Assembly: GCA_940671915.1 (NCBI GenBank)
Contig: CALNVZ010003430.1
Coordinates: forward strand, 18,692,657-18,756,656
Direction of reading: 5' to 3'
Source of the DNA: Paracentrotus lividus
Taxonomy: Eukaryota; Echinodermata; Echinoidea; Camarodonta; Echinidae
DNA length: 64,000 nt
Shown piece by piece: positions 46,860 to 56,559 of the stretch. The translations under genes were made by a program, and so were the position numbers. The number at the start of each line of letters is the position of its first letter. The stretch's first letter is position 1. Under the pieces are notes generated by a model that worked only from the letters and a program-made list of their open reading frames with translations, searched no databases and was not told the origin of the DNA.

Positions 46860-48530
46860 TCAGAGCAAGGCACTTACCTTTTAGCTATTGCGCAGTGTCC
46901 TGAGACAGGGGACTTTATCCAAGAAGCCTGTCTGAATTAATATCAGAATTAAATAACCTCACACATGTAGAAGTGGAAGTCAACGGTAGAGTGATTTGTG
47001 TTGAGAAATTTATATGGGGCGATTTAAAATATCTCAACTAAGTCACAGGAATAGGTGGCTTTGCCTCAACATTTTCATGCTTATGGTGTAAATGCTGAAA
47101 CATGAACGATACCGGTAACCAAAGAATGGTTGATGACAGATCCGACCAAAGGTGCTTACACCATTGAAGAAATTCATTCTATGTACCATATGAAGAAGCA
47201 AACAGAGACGGAGGAGGAAAGGCACATCAAGACTGTCAAAGGAACAGGACTGTTGAACTCTGTGAAAACTTTGGAAAGCGGAAAAATTGGTACCAGAAAC
47301 TTGACCTGCATTACAGAACCTAATTCCACTCAATCAAAATTCAACTGTAAAAGTCTCACATCTTTACTTCAGTTCCATTAGCTTTGGTCATTCTAGACAC
47401 TCTCCATCTCTTCCTTACAAATTATGGATCCAGCTCCTTTATCCACTGACATATTCCTTAATATGTCTTAAAGAAATGTTCACCTGCCAAATCTGTAAAA
47501 AAGAAGAAGACAAGGCTCTGGACGTAGAAAGCCATATGGCGAGGGCGCATGATACTGAATTTATGCTGTGCTGCAAAAGGTGCGACTACGAGACCACACC
47601 AAAGGTGCTTGCACCATTGAAGAAATAACATTCTACGTACCATACGAAGAAGTGAACAGAGACCAGGGGAAAAGGCATGTCAAGACTGTCAAAAGGAACT
47701 TTGGAAAGCAGAAAAATTGGTACTAGAAACTTGACCTGCATTACAGAACCTAAAGTCAAATAAATCAAAATTCAACTGTAATAGTCCCCCAACTTTTCTT
47801 CAGTTTCAATAGCTACAGTCATTCCAGACCCTCTCCATCTCTTCCTTAGAATTATGGATCCAGCTCCTTTATCCACTGACATATTCCTTAATATGTCTTA
47901 GAGATATGTAACAACCTTATGCGATTTCAGAAATTTCATGAGTCAGAATAAGAGTCCTGTCCGAGATAGGACCTACATCAATGCTCATCGAGAGTTGAAG
48001 TCCAGATGGACGAGGGTTACATTTTGGCATGTAGTTGGCAGGATCGGACAGACTGTTAACCGAATAAAGTAGGACCGCACTTGCGTGTTATCACAGACTG
48101 GAAATTCATTGTTCATGAAAACAAAATTGAAACCCGATCATTTACTGGCCCTGAACACGACTCATTGGCTTCAACTAATCTTGACATGTTGATTCCAAAT
48201 CACGATAAAATTGTAGATATTTAACAACTGTGGGCAACATTTAGACAATTGGCTGGCCAAATGAACATTAACTTGAATTCAGAGGAGATAGATAAGAATT
48301 GGGTCAATTCATTCAAGACTGTGTATTTAGCCAAGGTTGTTACACCCTATATGCATGTACTTGCTTATCACTTACCTCATGTCAGGAAGATGTATGGCTA
48401 TCTGACATATTTTTGCCAGCTGGGGTTGGAAAAACTAAATGACATGGTGACCAAATGGTATTTTAGTTCAATGCTCTTTGAAAAATCTGCTTTGAAACAA
48501 ATAGTGATGAAACAAAATCGACTTTGACAC
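46860..48530 (+). pseudogene. Decayed member of an unnamed TE-associated protein family (WCKC / GLEKLND)
   Basis: Fragments in several frames, in order: LTHVEVEVNGRVICVEKF, IWGDLKYLN, stop, GIGGFASTFSCLWCKC (about 46960-47097); a TIEEI/KTVKGTG segment (about 47145-47260); PLALVILDTLHLFL (about 47377); then an open frame at 48249-48527 with WVNSFKTVYLAKVVTPYMHV and CQLGLEKLNDMVTKWYFSS. I recall this pattern from uncharacterised, often multicopy predicted proteins of marine invertebrates; I cannot name the family. A stretch of about 330 bp is duplicated (about 47141-47470 and 47592-47925) with a zinc-finger fragment between. Multiple stops and shifts; not functional. Confidence 0.6.
47476..47628 (+). 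other. Short C2H2 zinc-finger ORF wedged between duplicated segments
   Basis: The 50-codon frame starts MFTCQICKKEE and contains CxxC-x12-HxxxxH (C at residues 4 and 7, H at 20 and 25) followed by CKRC, the start of a second finger. It sits exactly between the two copies of the duplicated WCKC-family segment. Probably a captured exon fragment; expression is unknown. Confidence 0.5.
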
Positions 48531-48950
48531 CTTGAACCCAAATGTAAACAATAATCGCCATGATCATTCTTCGCTACCATAAATCAAATTTATTCTTGAA
48601 ATAGAAAGTTGGATAATTTTCAGGAGATAATTAATACACCACGTCTGTTCCATTATGCACGCGAGGGGTGCATCCAGGCTTGCATGGACACCTGGGGTTG
48701 GTGCCCTCAACATCTAGCAATACGAAGCAGTACAGATATGCTAACCCCTTAGAAGGAGAAAATAAAGATTTTTTTTTTTTTTTTTTTTTTTGCCCTCTTC
48801 TATGGACGAACTTATTGCAAAACAAAGTGAACTATGATCAAAGTTAAAGGTGCCGAATCGTGTCTCGAACCAAAAGTTGAAAAAGAAAGAAAAACAGACA
48901 GATCAGTGAACTTTAAAAAAAAAAATCCATGAAAATGTCTTCAAGATGAT
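48531..48950. other. Boundary region, A/T runs
   Basis: A T-run of 22 (48769-48790) and the inverted-looking words GGGGTGCATCCAGG and CACCTGGGGTTGGTGCC are seen. The 5' end or LTR of the gypsy-like element to the right should lie here, but no direct repeat partner was found near 51.3-52.7 kb. Confidence 0.3.
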
Positions 48951-50060
48951 ATGAACATCCCATCAAGATGGTTGGAATCACTCCAATCTGTTGAACCAAT
49001 GACAGGCTTGGGAGCAGAACCAGTAACTCTGCAAGATGTACAGGAAGCAAGTGGTGCAAAGCTTGGAACCTTGGATGCAGATTCGGTTACTGGGGAATAT
49101 ACAGGGAATGCCTGCTGTAGTTTTGCAAGCCCGGAGGAAGTGAGAGAGGCCCTCCAGCTAAATAATACTTAATTGTTGGGACATCAAATAGAAGTAAAGC
49201 CAGCCCCCCGCTCCTGTGTCTTCCTGGGAATGGAAGCCCCATTTGACAACAAAGCCCAATTCATTCTACAAAACCTGACACATATTCCCCTTTAGCGGAG
49301 ATGTTAGAACAAAGGGTGGGGGAACAACCTTGAAACTAAAGTTTGAAGTCCAGGGTTTACAAGAACATGAGTCATGCATGATAGACACTTTGAATGATCA
49401 GTTCGTCGTTCATTAAAAGTGGAGGCAGCCCAAGTAGTTATTAGTTTAGGCCCGAATGCAACTGCCACTGAAATTATCGAAAAATTGGAGGGATTTTTTG
49501 GGACAGTTGAAAGCGGGGCAGTCCTATTACAGCAGCTATATTCAACGCGCCAGATAGCAGACAAACCCATAGCAGCATACAGTACTAGGCTGCAGCTCAT
49601 CATTGACCGTGCTGAAAAGAGGGGAGGGACTACTGCCGGAGCAAAAGATGAAAGATACTGGGGATGAAACGATTAAACAATCGATTAGACACTGTTACGT
49701 GTCCGTAGCTAGCTTTGATGAGTTGGTGCACATGGCGAGGGCCATGGAACAGGAGGCGGCTGAGTTCAGGACGTTTCACGAAAACCAGAAACGTCCTAGG
49801 GCTCAATGCCATTCCACCCCTACAGACATGGCAGAGGCTAAGAACTTGGCCGCGTTCACCAACCTGACACGTGAGTTACAGAAAGAACTACACAAAATTA
49901 AAGAGAAAATAGGGAAATTAGAAGAAACAAATATGTGTACTTACCAACCTGCAAGGTTAAGCCGGAATGCATCCACTAAGGGCCCCCGTTTTCAATGTGG
50001 GGTATACGGCCATTTTTCAAGGGAGTGTGTCCTACCCCCTAGGTCACAGGGTCAACTGAC
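48951..50060 (+). pseudogene. Gypsy/PNMA-type Gag, frameshifted (element 1)
   Basis: In three frames the region reads as a PNMA-like Ty3/gypsy Gag. The capsid N-lobe is at about 49290-49420 (FEVQGLQEHES), VVISLGPNATATEIIEKLEG at about 49435, LLQQLYSTRQIADKPIAAY at about 49525, the C-lobe with SFDELVHMARAMEQEAAEF at about 49710, and a CCHC knuckle at about 49992-50030. In the knuckle the first Cys codon is CGT (Arg), a one-base change from TGT, leaving R-F-Q-C-G-V-Y-G-H and the final C. Gag forms the retrotransposon capsid. It is close to the copy at 52860-54060 and ends where integrase sequence begins. Confidence 0.85.
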
Positions 50061-50600
50061 GTGCGGACGCCGTTGGAATTTGCACTCGACATTGACTCCG
50101 TGGATGAGGAGCCCAATGATATCAGAAGTTATGCCAGCCGATTGAACACAATGAACCAATCATGTAGGCTCGCTCGAGAAAACTTTGGGGCGAGTACATC
50201 CCGTCAAAAACGGAATTATGACTTGAGGATTTCTGTGAATAACTATAATGTTGATGACATAGTCTATCGTCTAGACACAACAAAGCAGAAGGGCCTTTCT
50301 CCCAAACTCAAATGTGCGAAATGGATAGGACCCTGTATCATCACAAATAAACTAAGTGACCTAATATTTGAAATTCGCAGTAGTCCGAGAGGGAAATCGT
50401 CAGTCCTGCACCACGACCGGCTGAAGACTTTCAATTCTGCCGACGTCCAAGCCTGGGCCAGTGAACTGTCACATAATGTTCGGAGTACTTTCGCCACTAG
50501 AAACCAACGCCAGGCTGGGACACAGACTAACCCCAAGGACTACTTGGAGCTCAGGAGAAGTGGTCGAAGGGCGAGTTGGCCAGACAGACTTGACCTGTGA
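50061..50600 (+). pseudogene. Gypsy integrase C-terminal region (element 1)
   Basis: 179 open codons. About residues 25-60 match the post-catalytic integrase segment (SRLNTM...LARENFGAS, RQKRNYDLR). Residues 60-115 are the SH3-like/GPY-type C-terminal domain (NVDDIVYRL, KLKCAKWIGPCII, NKLSDLIFEIR, VLHHDRLKTF). A basic tail follows. The zinc knuckle of Gag lies fewer than 40 bases upstream in another frame, so protease, reverse transcriptase, RNase H and the integrase catalytic core are deleted. In an intact element this domain directs integration. Confidence 0.85.
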
Positions 50601-50751
50601 TCGTCATCACCATAAATCTTCGAGGCGACCTTCGCCATAGCTGCCTTGCCTATATTACATGTCTGCTCTCTGTTCATTTTCGCTGTCACGTCCACTGCAA
50701 GTACACGTCCATAAGACCCACTCCGGACTTCATAAAAACAAAAACCAAAAA

Positions 50752-51336
50752 ATGGCATACAATTCTTCAGCTTTGCTTTCTTACTTGCCATGCCTGCAGC
50801 TCGGTTCCCAAATTGGAGGGGAGAGGGAGTCTGTTTTTGACCCTCCGACCCCTATAGAGGACGAACGGACCTATTCGCCAATCTCAACAGCGGGCGATGG
50901 CACAGCAGCCTCGGACGACTCTCGGCATTCAGCCAGGGGATTTGTGTTTACTCACACAACCTTACCCAGGGAGTGCCCCGCTGTTATCCCTTTGGTACGT
51001 AATAAGAGGCCGGCGGCTGAGATGGGAGAAGGCAAGAGCGAAGTCGACCGAATATTGGACGCTATTACTAGTTTAGATCGTAAATATACTTCTGACCTGT
51101 CTGCTTTGTGTGGTGAGGTGAGGGCTCTGCAAAGCTCGGTGGACATTCTCTATACAAAATTGGACCAAAGCAGTGGCACGGCCCGCACATTTACAGAACA
51201 CCTCCAAAAGGACATTGTGAAGGGAGTCAACCACATATCCTCTCTCGTCCAGGGCCGATGGGAGCGGTTGCAGGGAGCGACGAACATCCTCCAGGATCTC
51301 CTGTCATCAAACCCCTGTCCTCCTCCAACAAGCTAG
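50752..51336 (+). CDS. Unidentified ORF downstream of gypsy integrase
   Basis: An intact frame (open from 50659, 225 codons; the likelier start is ATG at 50752, giving 194 codons) directly follows the integrase tail in the same orientation. The N-terminal third is Ser/Pro/Asp-rich (FDPPTPIEDERTYSP). The middle has a basic patch (RNKRPAAEMGEGK). The C-terminal half is helix-rich with heptad-like Leu/Ile/Val spacing (VDRILDAITSLDRKY, VRALQSSVDILYTKL, VKGVNHISSLVQGRW), suggesting a coiled coil. There is no signal peptide or membrane segment, so it is not a typical env. It is either a 3' accessory ORF of this gypsy lineage or an unrelated insertion. Its open frame contrasts with the broken gag. 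Confidence 0.6.
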   Translation: MAYNSSALLSYLPCLQLGSQIGGERESVFDPPTPIEDERTYSPISTAGDGTAASDDSRHSARGFVFTHTTLPRECPAVIPLVRNKRPAAEMGEGKSEVDRILDAITSLDRKYTSDLSALCGEVRALQSSVDILYTKLDQSSGTARTFTEHLQKDIVKGVNHISSLVQGRWERLQGATNILQDLLSSNPCPPPTS

Positions 51337-52341
51337 GCAGATTACAATTACCAGATTACTAGAGGAGTATAATTTTGGACACGAACAGTGCAGTGAACAA
51401 TGATGTGGGGTTGTTACTCCGAACGCTAACTTGTGTACAGAAAATGGACATTTGTGGGACATCTGAACTCTATCATGATACTGTTACATTTTATAATGAC
51501 ATTATTCATTAAATCTTTTTCGGATAAACATGGGGATATGGATATTTGATTCAAATTATTCAAATGGAACATTTTCAAGGTTACTGTCTCTATACTTGAT
51601 TTTCCCTTTCCTTCCTCTGATACCTTTTAAGTTCTATCGTACGCTCCTCTAACTTCAGATTTTCTTCCCTCTCTCTCTCTCTTCCTCTCACTTTCCATTC
51701 TCCCCTTCCTCGCATTTGTGTATTCGGCATAAATGGTGTAAATTAGGAGGTTAAGGTGTCTTTATTTAAACATGTCTCTCGATGTTCATGATACTTTATT
51801 ATTGCTCCTCAAGACTTGCATTAATTGTGGTAATTTGTCATATCAACCAGTATAATTGGTTATTTCATAGATTGACTTCATATCAGATAATTTGTTGTGT
51901 TGACCAACAGGTTTCGCTTGTGTAAATGTGTATCTACGATGATTTATGTCTATATCACTCTCTATACTTTCCCTTGCTCCTTCTCTTTTCTGGATAATGT
52001 GTCAAATACTTTGTGTAGATAATATGAATCGCTATATTAAGTTCTTATAAGTTGATCGTTAGTGAAAATTGTTTTTTTTTAGTCATTTTGCTGTGTATCG
52101 TTAATTCGTTTAGGTTACTGAGATTGTTTAGGTTAGAGTTAGTTTTGCAGGTGATTCGTATATAATTAGGGAATAGATTACCATTCTTCTCTGAATCGTT
52201 CTCATGTTGCAGATATTAGTTTGTTTATTCGGCCACTTGTTGGTCATTCCAAATTATGGTGTATCTTTTGAGTGTATACTGGTAATCTTGTCAGAGTTTT
52301 GCGTTTGCTGAATGTTGGGTGGAAAAAGGGGCGTGGCTCTA
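51337..52341. other. Non-coding 3' region after gypsy element 1
   Basis: AT-rich with a CT-rich patch near 51670-51715. If the element retains a 3' LTR it should be in this kilobase, but I find no matching copy upstream. No gene seen. Confidence 0.4.
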
Positions 52342-52706
52342 CGAGCCCGAGTTGCGGTCAACTTTCCTTTCGGACAAAAAAAGTTAGAGGAACTTTTGCT
52401 GTCTCAGCAATCTTGACTCGCACAAGAATATCAGTTAATACTAGGAAAGCTCGGTTCATGTTGATTTGTTTTAATTTCTCAACTTTTCGGTGTACAAAAA
52501 TGTAATGTGCCTTATGAAACTTGACTTCGAGCCAGAGTTGCGGTCAACTTTCCTTTCGGACAAAAAAAGTTAGAGGAACTTTTGCTGTCTCAGCAATCTT
52601 GACTCGCACAAGAATATCAGTTAATACTAGGAAAGCTCGGTTCATGTTGATTTGTTTTAATTTCTCAACTTTTCGGTGTACAAAAATGTAATGTGCCTTA
52701 TGAAAC
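52342..52706 (+). repeat. Near-identical tandem duplication, period 186 bp
   Basis: Two copies (52342-52520 and 52528-52706) share about 170 bp essentially without difference: GTTGCGGTCAACTTTCC through CTTATGAAAC. The junction is TTGACTTCGAGCC. Recent duplication or a local assembly artefact. It lies between two gypsy remnants and may be LTR-derived. Confidence 0.9.
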
Positions 52707-52859
52707 GAATATTGCTTGTATCGTCTTCAACACCCAGGGGAAAGCTGCCCCTGATATTTAACCCTCCACCCCTACCAACAATCCACTTCCACCCAACCCA
52801 CTCCCATCAAAAACACAGCAGCGTTTAATTTATCCTACAAAATCAAACGAGGATCCCTC

Positions 52860-54060
52860 TGTTTAACGGGGAGGCAAGACCAAAGGGAGGGGAGACATCT
52901 TGTAAAACCTGGAAATTTGAAGTACAGTGTTTGCAACAGGACGAGTCTTGCCAGATCGATACCCTAAACAGATTGGTTTGCCGCTCACAAAAAGGGGAGG
53001 CGGCCCAGGTAGTTATTAGTTTAGGCCCGGATACAACTGCAAGTGAAATAATCGAAAAATTGGAGGGATTTTATGGGACAGTTGAAAGCGGGTCAGTCCT
53101 ATTACAGCAGCTATATTCAACGTGCCAGATGGCAGACGAACCCATTGCAGTATACAATGTACAGCACGAGGCTTTTGACCGTGCTGTAAAGAGGGTAGGG
53201 ATTACTGCCAGGCCAAAAGATGAAACCTTAAATACAGTTTTCTGGAAGGGAAAGGGGGATGAAAAAGTTAAAAAATCAATTAGACACCATTATGAGTCGG
53301 TAGCTAACTTTGATGAGTTGGTGCACGTGGCGAGGGCCATGGAACAGGAGGCGGCTGAGTTCAGGGCGTTTCACCAAAACCAGATACGTTCCTGGGCTCA
53401 ATGCCATTCTGCCCCTACACACATGTCAGAAGCTAAGAACTTGGCCACGTTCACCAACCTGACAAGTGAGTTACAGAAAAAACTACACAAAACTAATGAG
53501 AAAATAGGAAAACTAGAAGAAACTTAAAACGTGTACTTACCAACCTGCATGGTTAAGCCAGAATGCATCCACTAAAGCAGTACTGCCAACCTAAAATCGT
53601 ATTTTTGTCTTTTTCATTTGGATAAGGGGTACCAAACTCATTAAATGTCAATAATTATTCAGATCATAAAAATGTCAATCCCCATCCACCTGTCGACCTG
53701 AAAACCTTTTATTATTCAATTATTTTCAATAGAAAACAAGGTAAATATGCCAAACATTTTGACAAGTGTGTCATCCCTGCACCAAAGGCATTCGTTCTGG
53801 TAAATGAGGGACATAGACAATTCATTGAACAATTAAATGTTTTCTATGAAGACAGGTGCGATGTAGTATGGCATGATGGTGGTGTGCATTCATAGACATC
53901 TATAGATCTTAGTACCCCCTTAAGAAGCGAAAGAGGATAGAAAAAGTACGGAATACGATTTTTTGTTGGCAGGTCTGCTAAAGGCCCGTTTTTGATGTGG
54001 GGTGTCAGCCATTTCGCAAAGGAGCGTGTCCTTCCCCCGAGGTCCCAGGGACCACACCCA
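52860..54060 (+). pseudogene. Gypsy/PNMA-type Gag, second copy (element 2), interrupted by a MITE
   Basis: A long frame (52931-53527) covers most of the Gag capsid: DTLNRLVCRSQKGEAAQVVI, ATASEIIEKLEGFYGTV, LLQQLYSTCQMADEPIAVY, ETLNTVFWKG, SIRHHYESVANFDELVHVA and AMEQEAAEF, ending with a stop just after KIGKLEET. It is more complete in the N-lobe/C-lobe junction than the copy at 48951. The zinc-knuckle region continues after the 402-bp insertion at 53577-53978 (about 53983-54030) but no longer reads as CCHC. Reverse-transcriptase sequence follows at 54760. Confidence 0.85.
53577..53978. mobile_element. 402-bp MITE inserted in Gag copy 2
   Basis: The left end GCAGTACTGCCAACCTAAAA and the reverse complement of the right end GCAGACCTGCCAACAAAAAA are inverted repeats, both continuing TCGTATT. 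TAAA flanks both sides (53573-53576 and 53979-53982). The other Gag copy reads straight through at this place (ATCCACTAAGGGCCC, about 49968), so it is an empty-site control. Unlike most MITEs it holds an 89-codon open stretch (53626-53892, stop TAG) with protein-like text such as CVIPAPKAFVLVNEGHRQF. Confidence 0.92.
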
Positions 54061-54759
54061 CAAGGAATGCCGCCCCTTTGGGGAGGACATTAGGCCGCAG
54101 TCCTAGAGAGATTAAGCGCCCCGCCCCTGGGATATTGAATAGACTAGTGGGGGAAGTAACTGTGGGTCGGGCACGCATACATAAAAGGGACTGCGTCTGT
54201 CTCGTGGACAATATACTAAAAAAAAAGGAAGATCACAGAATAAACTACTGTATGTGTTTTCTTAAACATCTAGTCTGTAGAATTGAACTCGTTCATACAA
54301 GTAGTTTATCAAATCTGTATTCTTTGTTCAGGTTTCATCTACACACTTGCCATAGAGAAGAAGAGCATGGAACCAATAAAGACTAAAGACATTGTGAGGA
54401 CAATAATTAGTGCCTGCTACAATGCCAGGCGTGCATTTAAGGGCAAAGCTGAAACCGAATAGCACATGTATTCCACTATGGGTGCCTTGTCGTGCCAAGA
54501 TGGGAGAGGTATACAGCATAATGTGCCAAGAGGTAGGCCCTGTACAAACACAACCCCATATTGTAAACACAGCTAAAAAAACCCAATAAATGTTAATAGT
54601 AATGATAATGTTGCAAACCAACTTTATTTCTCTTGCACGACTGCCCCACAACATACGAAAGACCAAGTTAAGAAGACACAGGGAGAAGAGTATGCCCATG
54701 CTTTTAGCACATTGAAGGCGGAGAACGGGCATAGTAATACAAGAGAACATAAGATTCTG
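54061..54759. other. Degraded Gag-Pol linker of element 2
   Basis: This lies between the Gag knuckle and reverse transcriptase, where a retroviral-type protease should be. No DTG/DSG active-site motif is readable. A short VGRARI-like word near 54162 might be a protease N-terminus. The 168-codon minus-strand frame at 54328-54834 is an antisense shadow. Confidence 0.4.
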
Positions 54760-55130
54760 GTGAGTTTTGAGTTGCCTGTTACGGAGCGCTATAAAAGAAT
54801 CCCTCGATCCCAATATGAGGAAGTTTAAAAACATTTGCGCGAAATGATAGATTCGAGGGTAATAAGAGAGTTCTTCTCCCCTTATGCCAGCCCCATTTTG
54901 TCCTAGTACGAAAGAAAGATGACCAGTAGTTTAAGATTTTGCATAGATTTTCGGAAGTTAAACCAACAAACAGTACGAGATTCCTACGCTTACCCGGCAT
55001 AGATGAAATCCTCCAGATAATAAAAGGGGAATGCTGGTTTAGTTCTCTACATTTAAAAGCTGGATATTGGCAGATAGAAGTAGCTAAGAGGAGTTGTTAC
55101 ATTATTTTAAGAGGATTGAACATCGTCGCC
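54760..55130 (+). pseudogene. Gypsy reverse transcriptase N-terminal fragment (element 2)
   Basis: Characteristic Ty3/gypsy RT text across three frames: PVTERYKRIPRSQYEEV, stop, KHLREMIDSRVIREF, SPYASPIL, then SLRFCIDFRKLNQQTVRDSY, then IDEILQIIKGECWFSSLHLK and AGYWQIEVAK. Palm motif A (normally SxLDLKSGYWQ) has the aspartate replaced by histidine (LHLK). The YxDD motif, RNase H and integrase are missing. Non-functional. Confidence 0.9.
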
Positions 55131-55904
55131 ATTTCAAACCCCCCTCTCTCGAAATGCACTTTCATATTATGTTGGTAAAACCAATTAATTATTAAATTTT
55201 AATTTTTCATAAAAGCAAGGACCGAATAATCTCTACATGGAGGCACAAATTTGGGTTAATTTCTTTTTTCAGGGACACCCTTACAAGACATTATACACCA
55301 TGTTCTTGTACACTGGTGTTTGGCGGGGATAGAGCAATGGGAGAATTGAAGGAGTGGATGCCAGAGTACGCAGGGTGTTTGTGGAGTGGCATGCTAATCA
55401 AGAGTTAGAGTAAATCAACAAGCAAAAGAATTTGTCAACCTTTGAGCTTCATATTCAAGTTTCCAGAGACGTGATTTCATATTGAATTCATAAGGTTCAA
55501 AAACAGGCATAAGAGGCACGTGTACAAGATAAAGCATGCTCTCAAAGGCAGAATTAGACAATATAGTCTAGCATGAATTATTGGACAATTAATTTCTTGA
55601 ATCATGAATTTTCAAGGTGGAAATACTCAAGAAGAAGCTCATTGAGGGATCTAGCTTTTTCTCAGAGATGAGACAACTAATGCTTACATTTAATACAGTA
55701 GATAAGCTCCGCCACCAGCAAGAACCATATTAGATGCAAAGTCAATCACAGATTACATATTGGGGGCTTATTACCTGCAATAAGGAACATATGTCAAAGA
55801 GCTAAGCAGAACAATTTAGATAGGAATAACATCAAGCCTGACCGAATGACGGGTGTGGTTTACAAGAGTAAAGTTTCACCTGGCTACCCGCATTACACAT
55901 ACGC
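55131..55904. other. No recognisable feature
   Basis: After the RT fragment the sequence loses any readable family. Only short frames are present and no paired termini were found. Confidence 0.4.
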
Positions 55905-56321
55905 ATGAGCGTGAAATTAAGAGCGCCATTGTTTATGTCATCAACAATCAAGAATATAGCAATCAAGAAGAGCAGATGTGGCACCTTTCGCAATGTCCTC
56001 AAGATGTTCAGATGCTCTAGAAAGTCACCTGATCCAACTGCATCCCTGGAGCTTGATCTAGGTGGTGCCGAGGTGGACATCAGAATGATGAGGTCAAATC
56101 CCAACTATATTCCACTTATGTGCAACTGGGACGCGGACGAGGAGGAGGTGTCATTAAAATTTGGTCGCATTAGAAAGTTGCAAAGCTCTCAATCAGACTC
56201 ACTTTCGGATGGTCCAGAATGGCCAGAGAATCCCATCCTGGAAGAAATAGATAGCTTGATTGCAGGGGAACCACAAATTCATGGATTAAGAAAACAGACA
56301 CACAGAGGCACATCCTCCTGA
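55905..56321 (+). CDS. Hypothetical ORF, acidic C-terminal half
   Basis: 138 open codons. The first 45 residues are basic (KNIAIKKSRCGTFRN, MFRCSRK). The rest is acidic with protein-like text (SLELDLGGAEVDIRMM, NWDADEEEVSLKFGR, EWPENPILEEIDSLI). I recognise no family. It immediately precedes a ZNF862-like hAT remnant in the same orientation and may be part of that element or a captured exon. The conserved-looking stretch begins at about 56030. Confidence 0.4.
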   Translation: MSVKLRAPLFMSSTIKNIAIKKSRCGTFRNVLKMFRCSRKSPDPTASLELDLGGAEVDIRMMRSNPNYIPLMCNWDADEEEVSLKFGRIRKLQSSQSDSLSDGPEWPENPILEEIDSLIAGEPQIHGLRKQTHRGTSS

Positions 56322-56559
56322 TGGCGAGATCCGGGTCATATATAAGCGCTGTGCAAGAGAAGCACTTGGGGCCTCCCAGGTTCTTCAGTATAGGAACTCT
56401 ACATTTATGGAAGAGACAACCTGTCCCCCCCCAAAAAAACAGACCTACGCAGAGCACTGTACCTTGGGATTCAAAGATTTCTGCCTTTGGATTCTTCCTT
56501 GTGAGGATCCAAAGGTAGGCCATCCTCCGCTGAAGAAAGATCGTTCACAACTATAGTGA

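Noticed and set aside
54328..54834. 168-codon minus-strand ORF
   Set aside because: Antisense to the degraded gypsy element 2; hydrophobic content mirrors the plus-strand sequence and no family is recognised.
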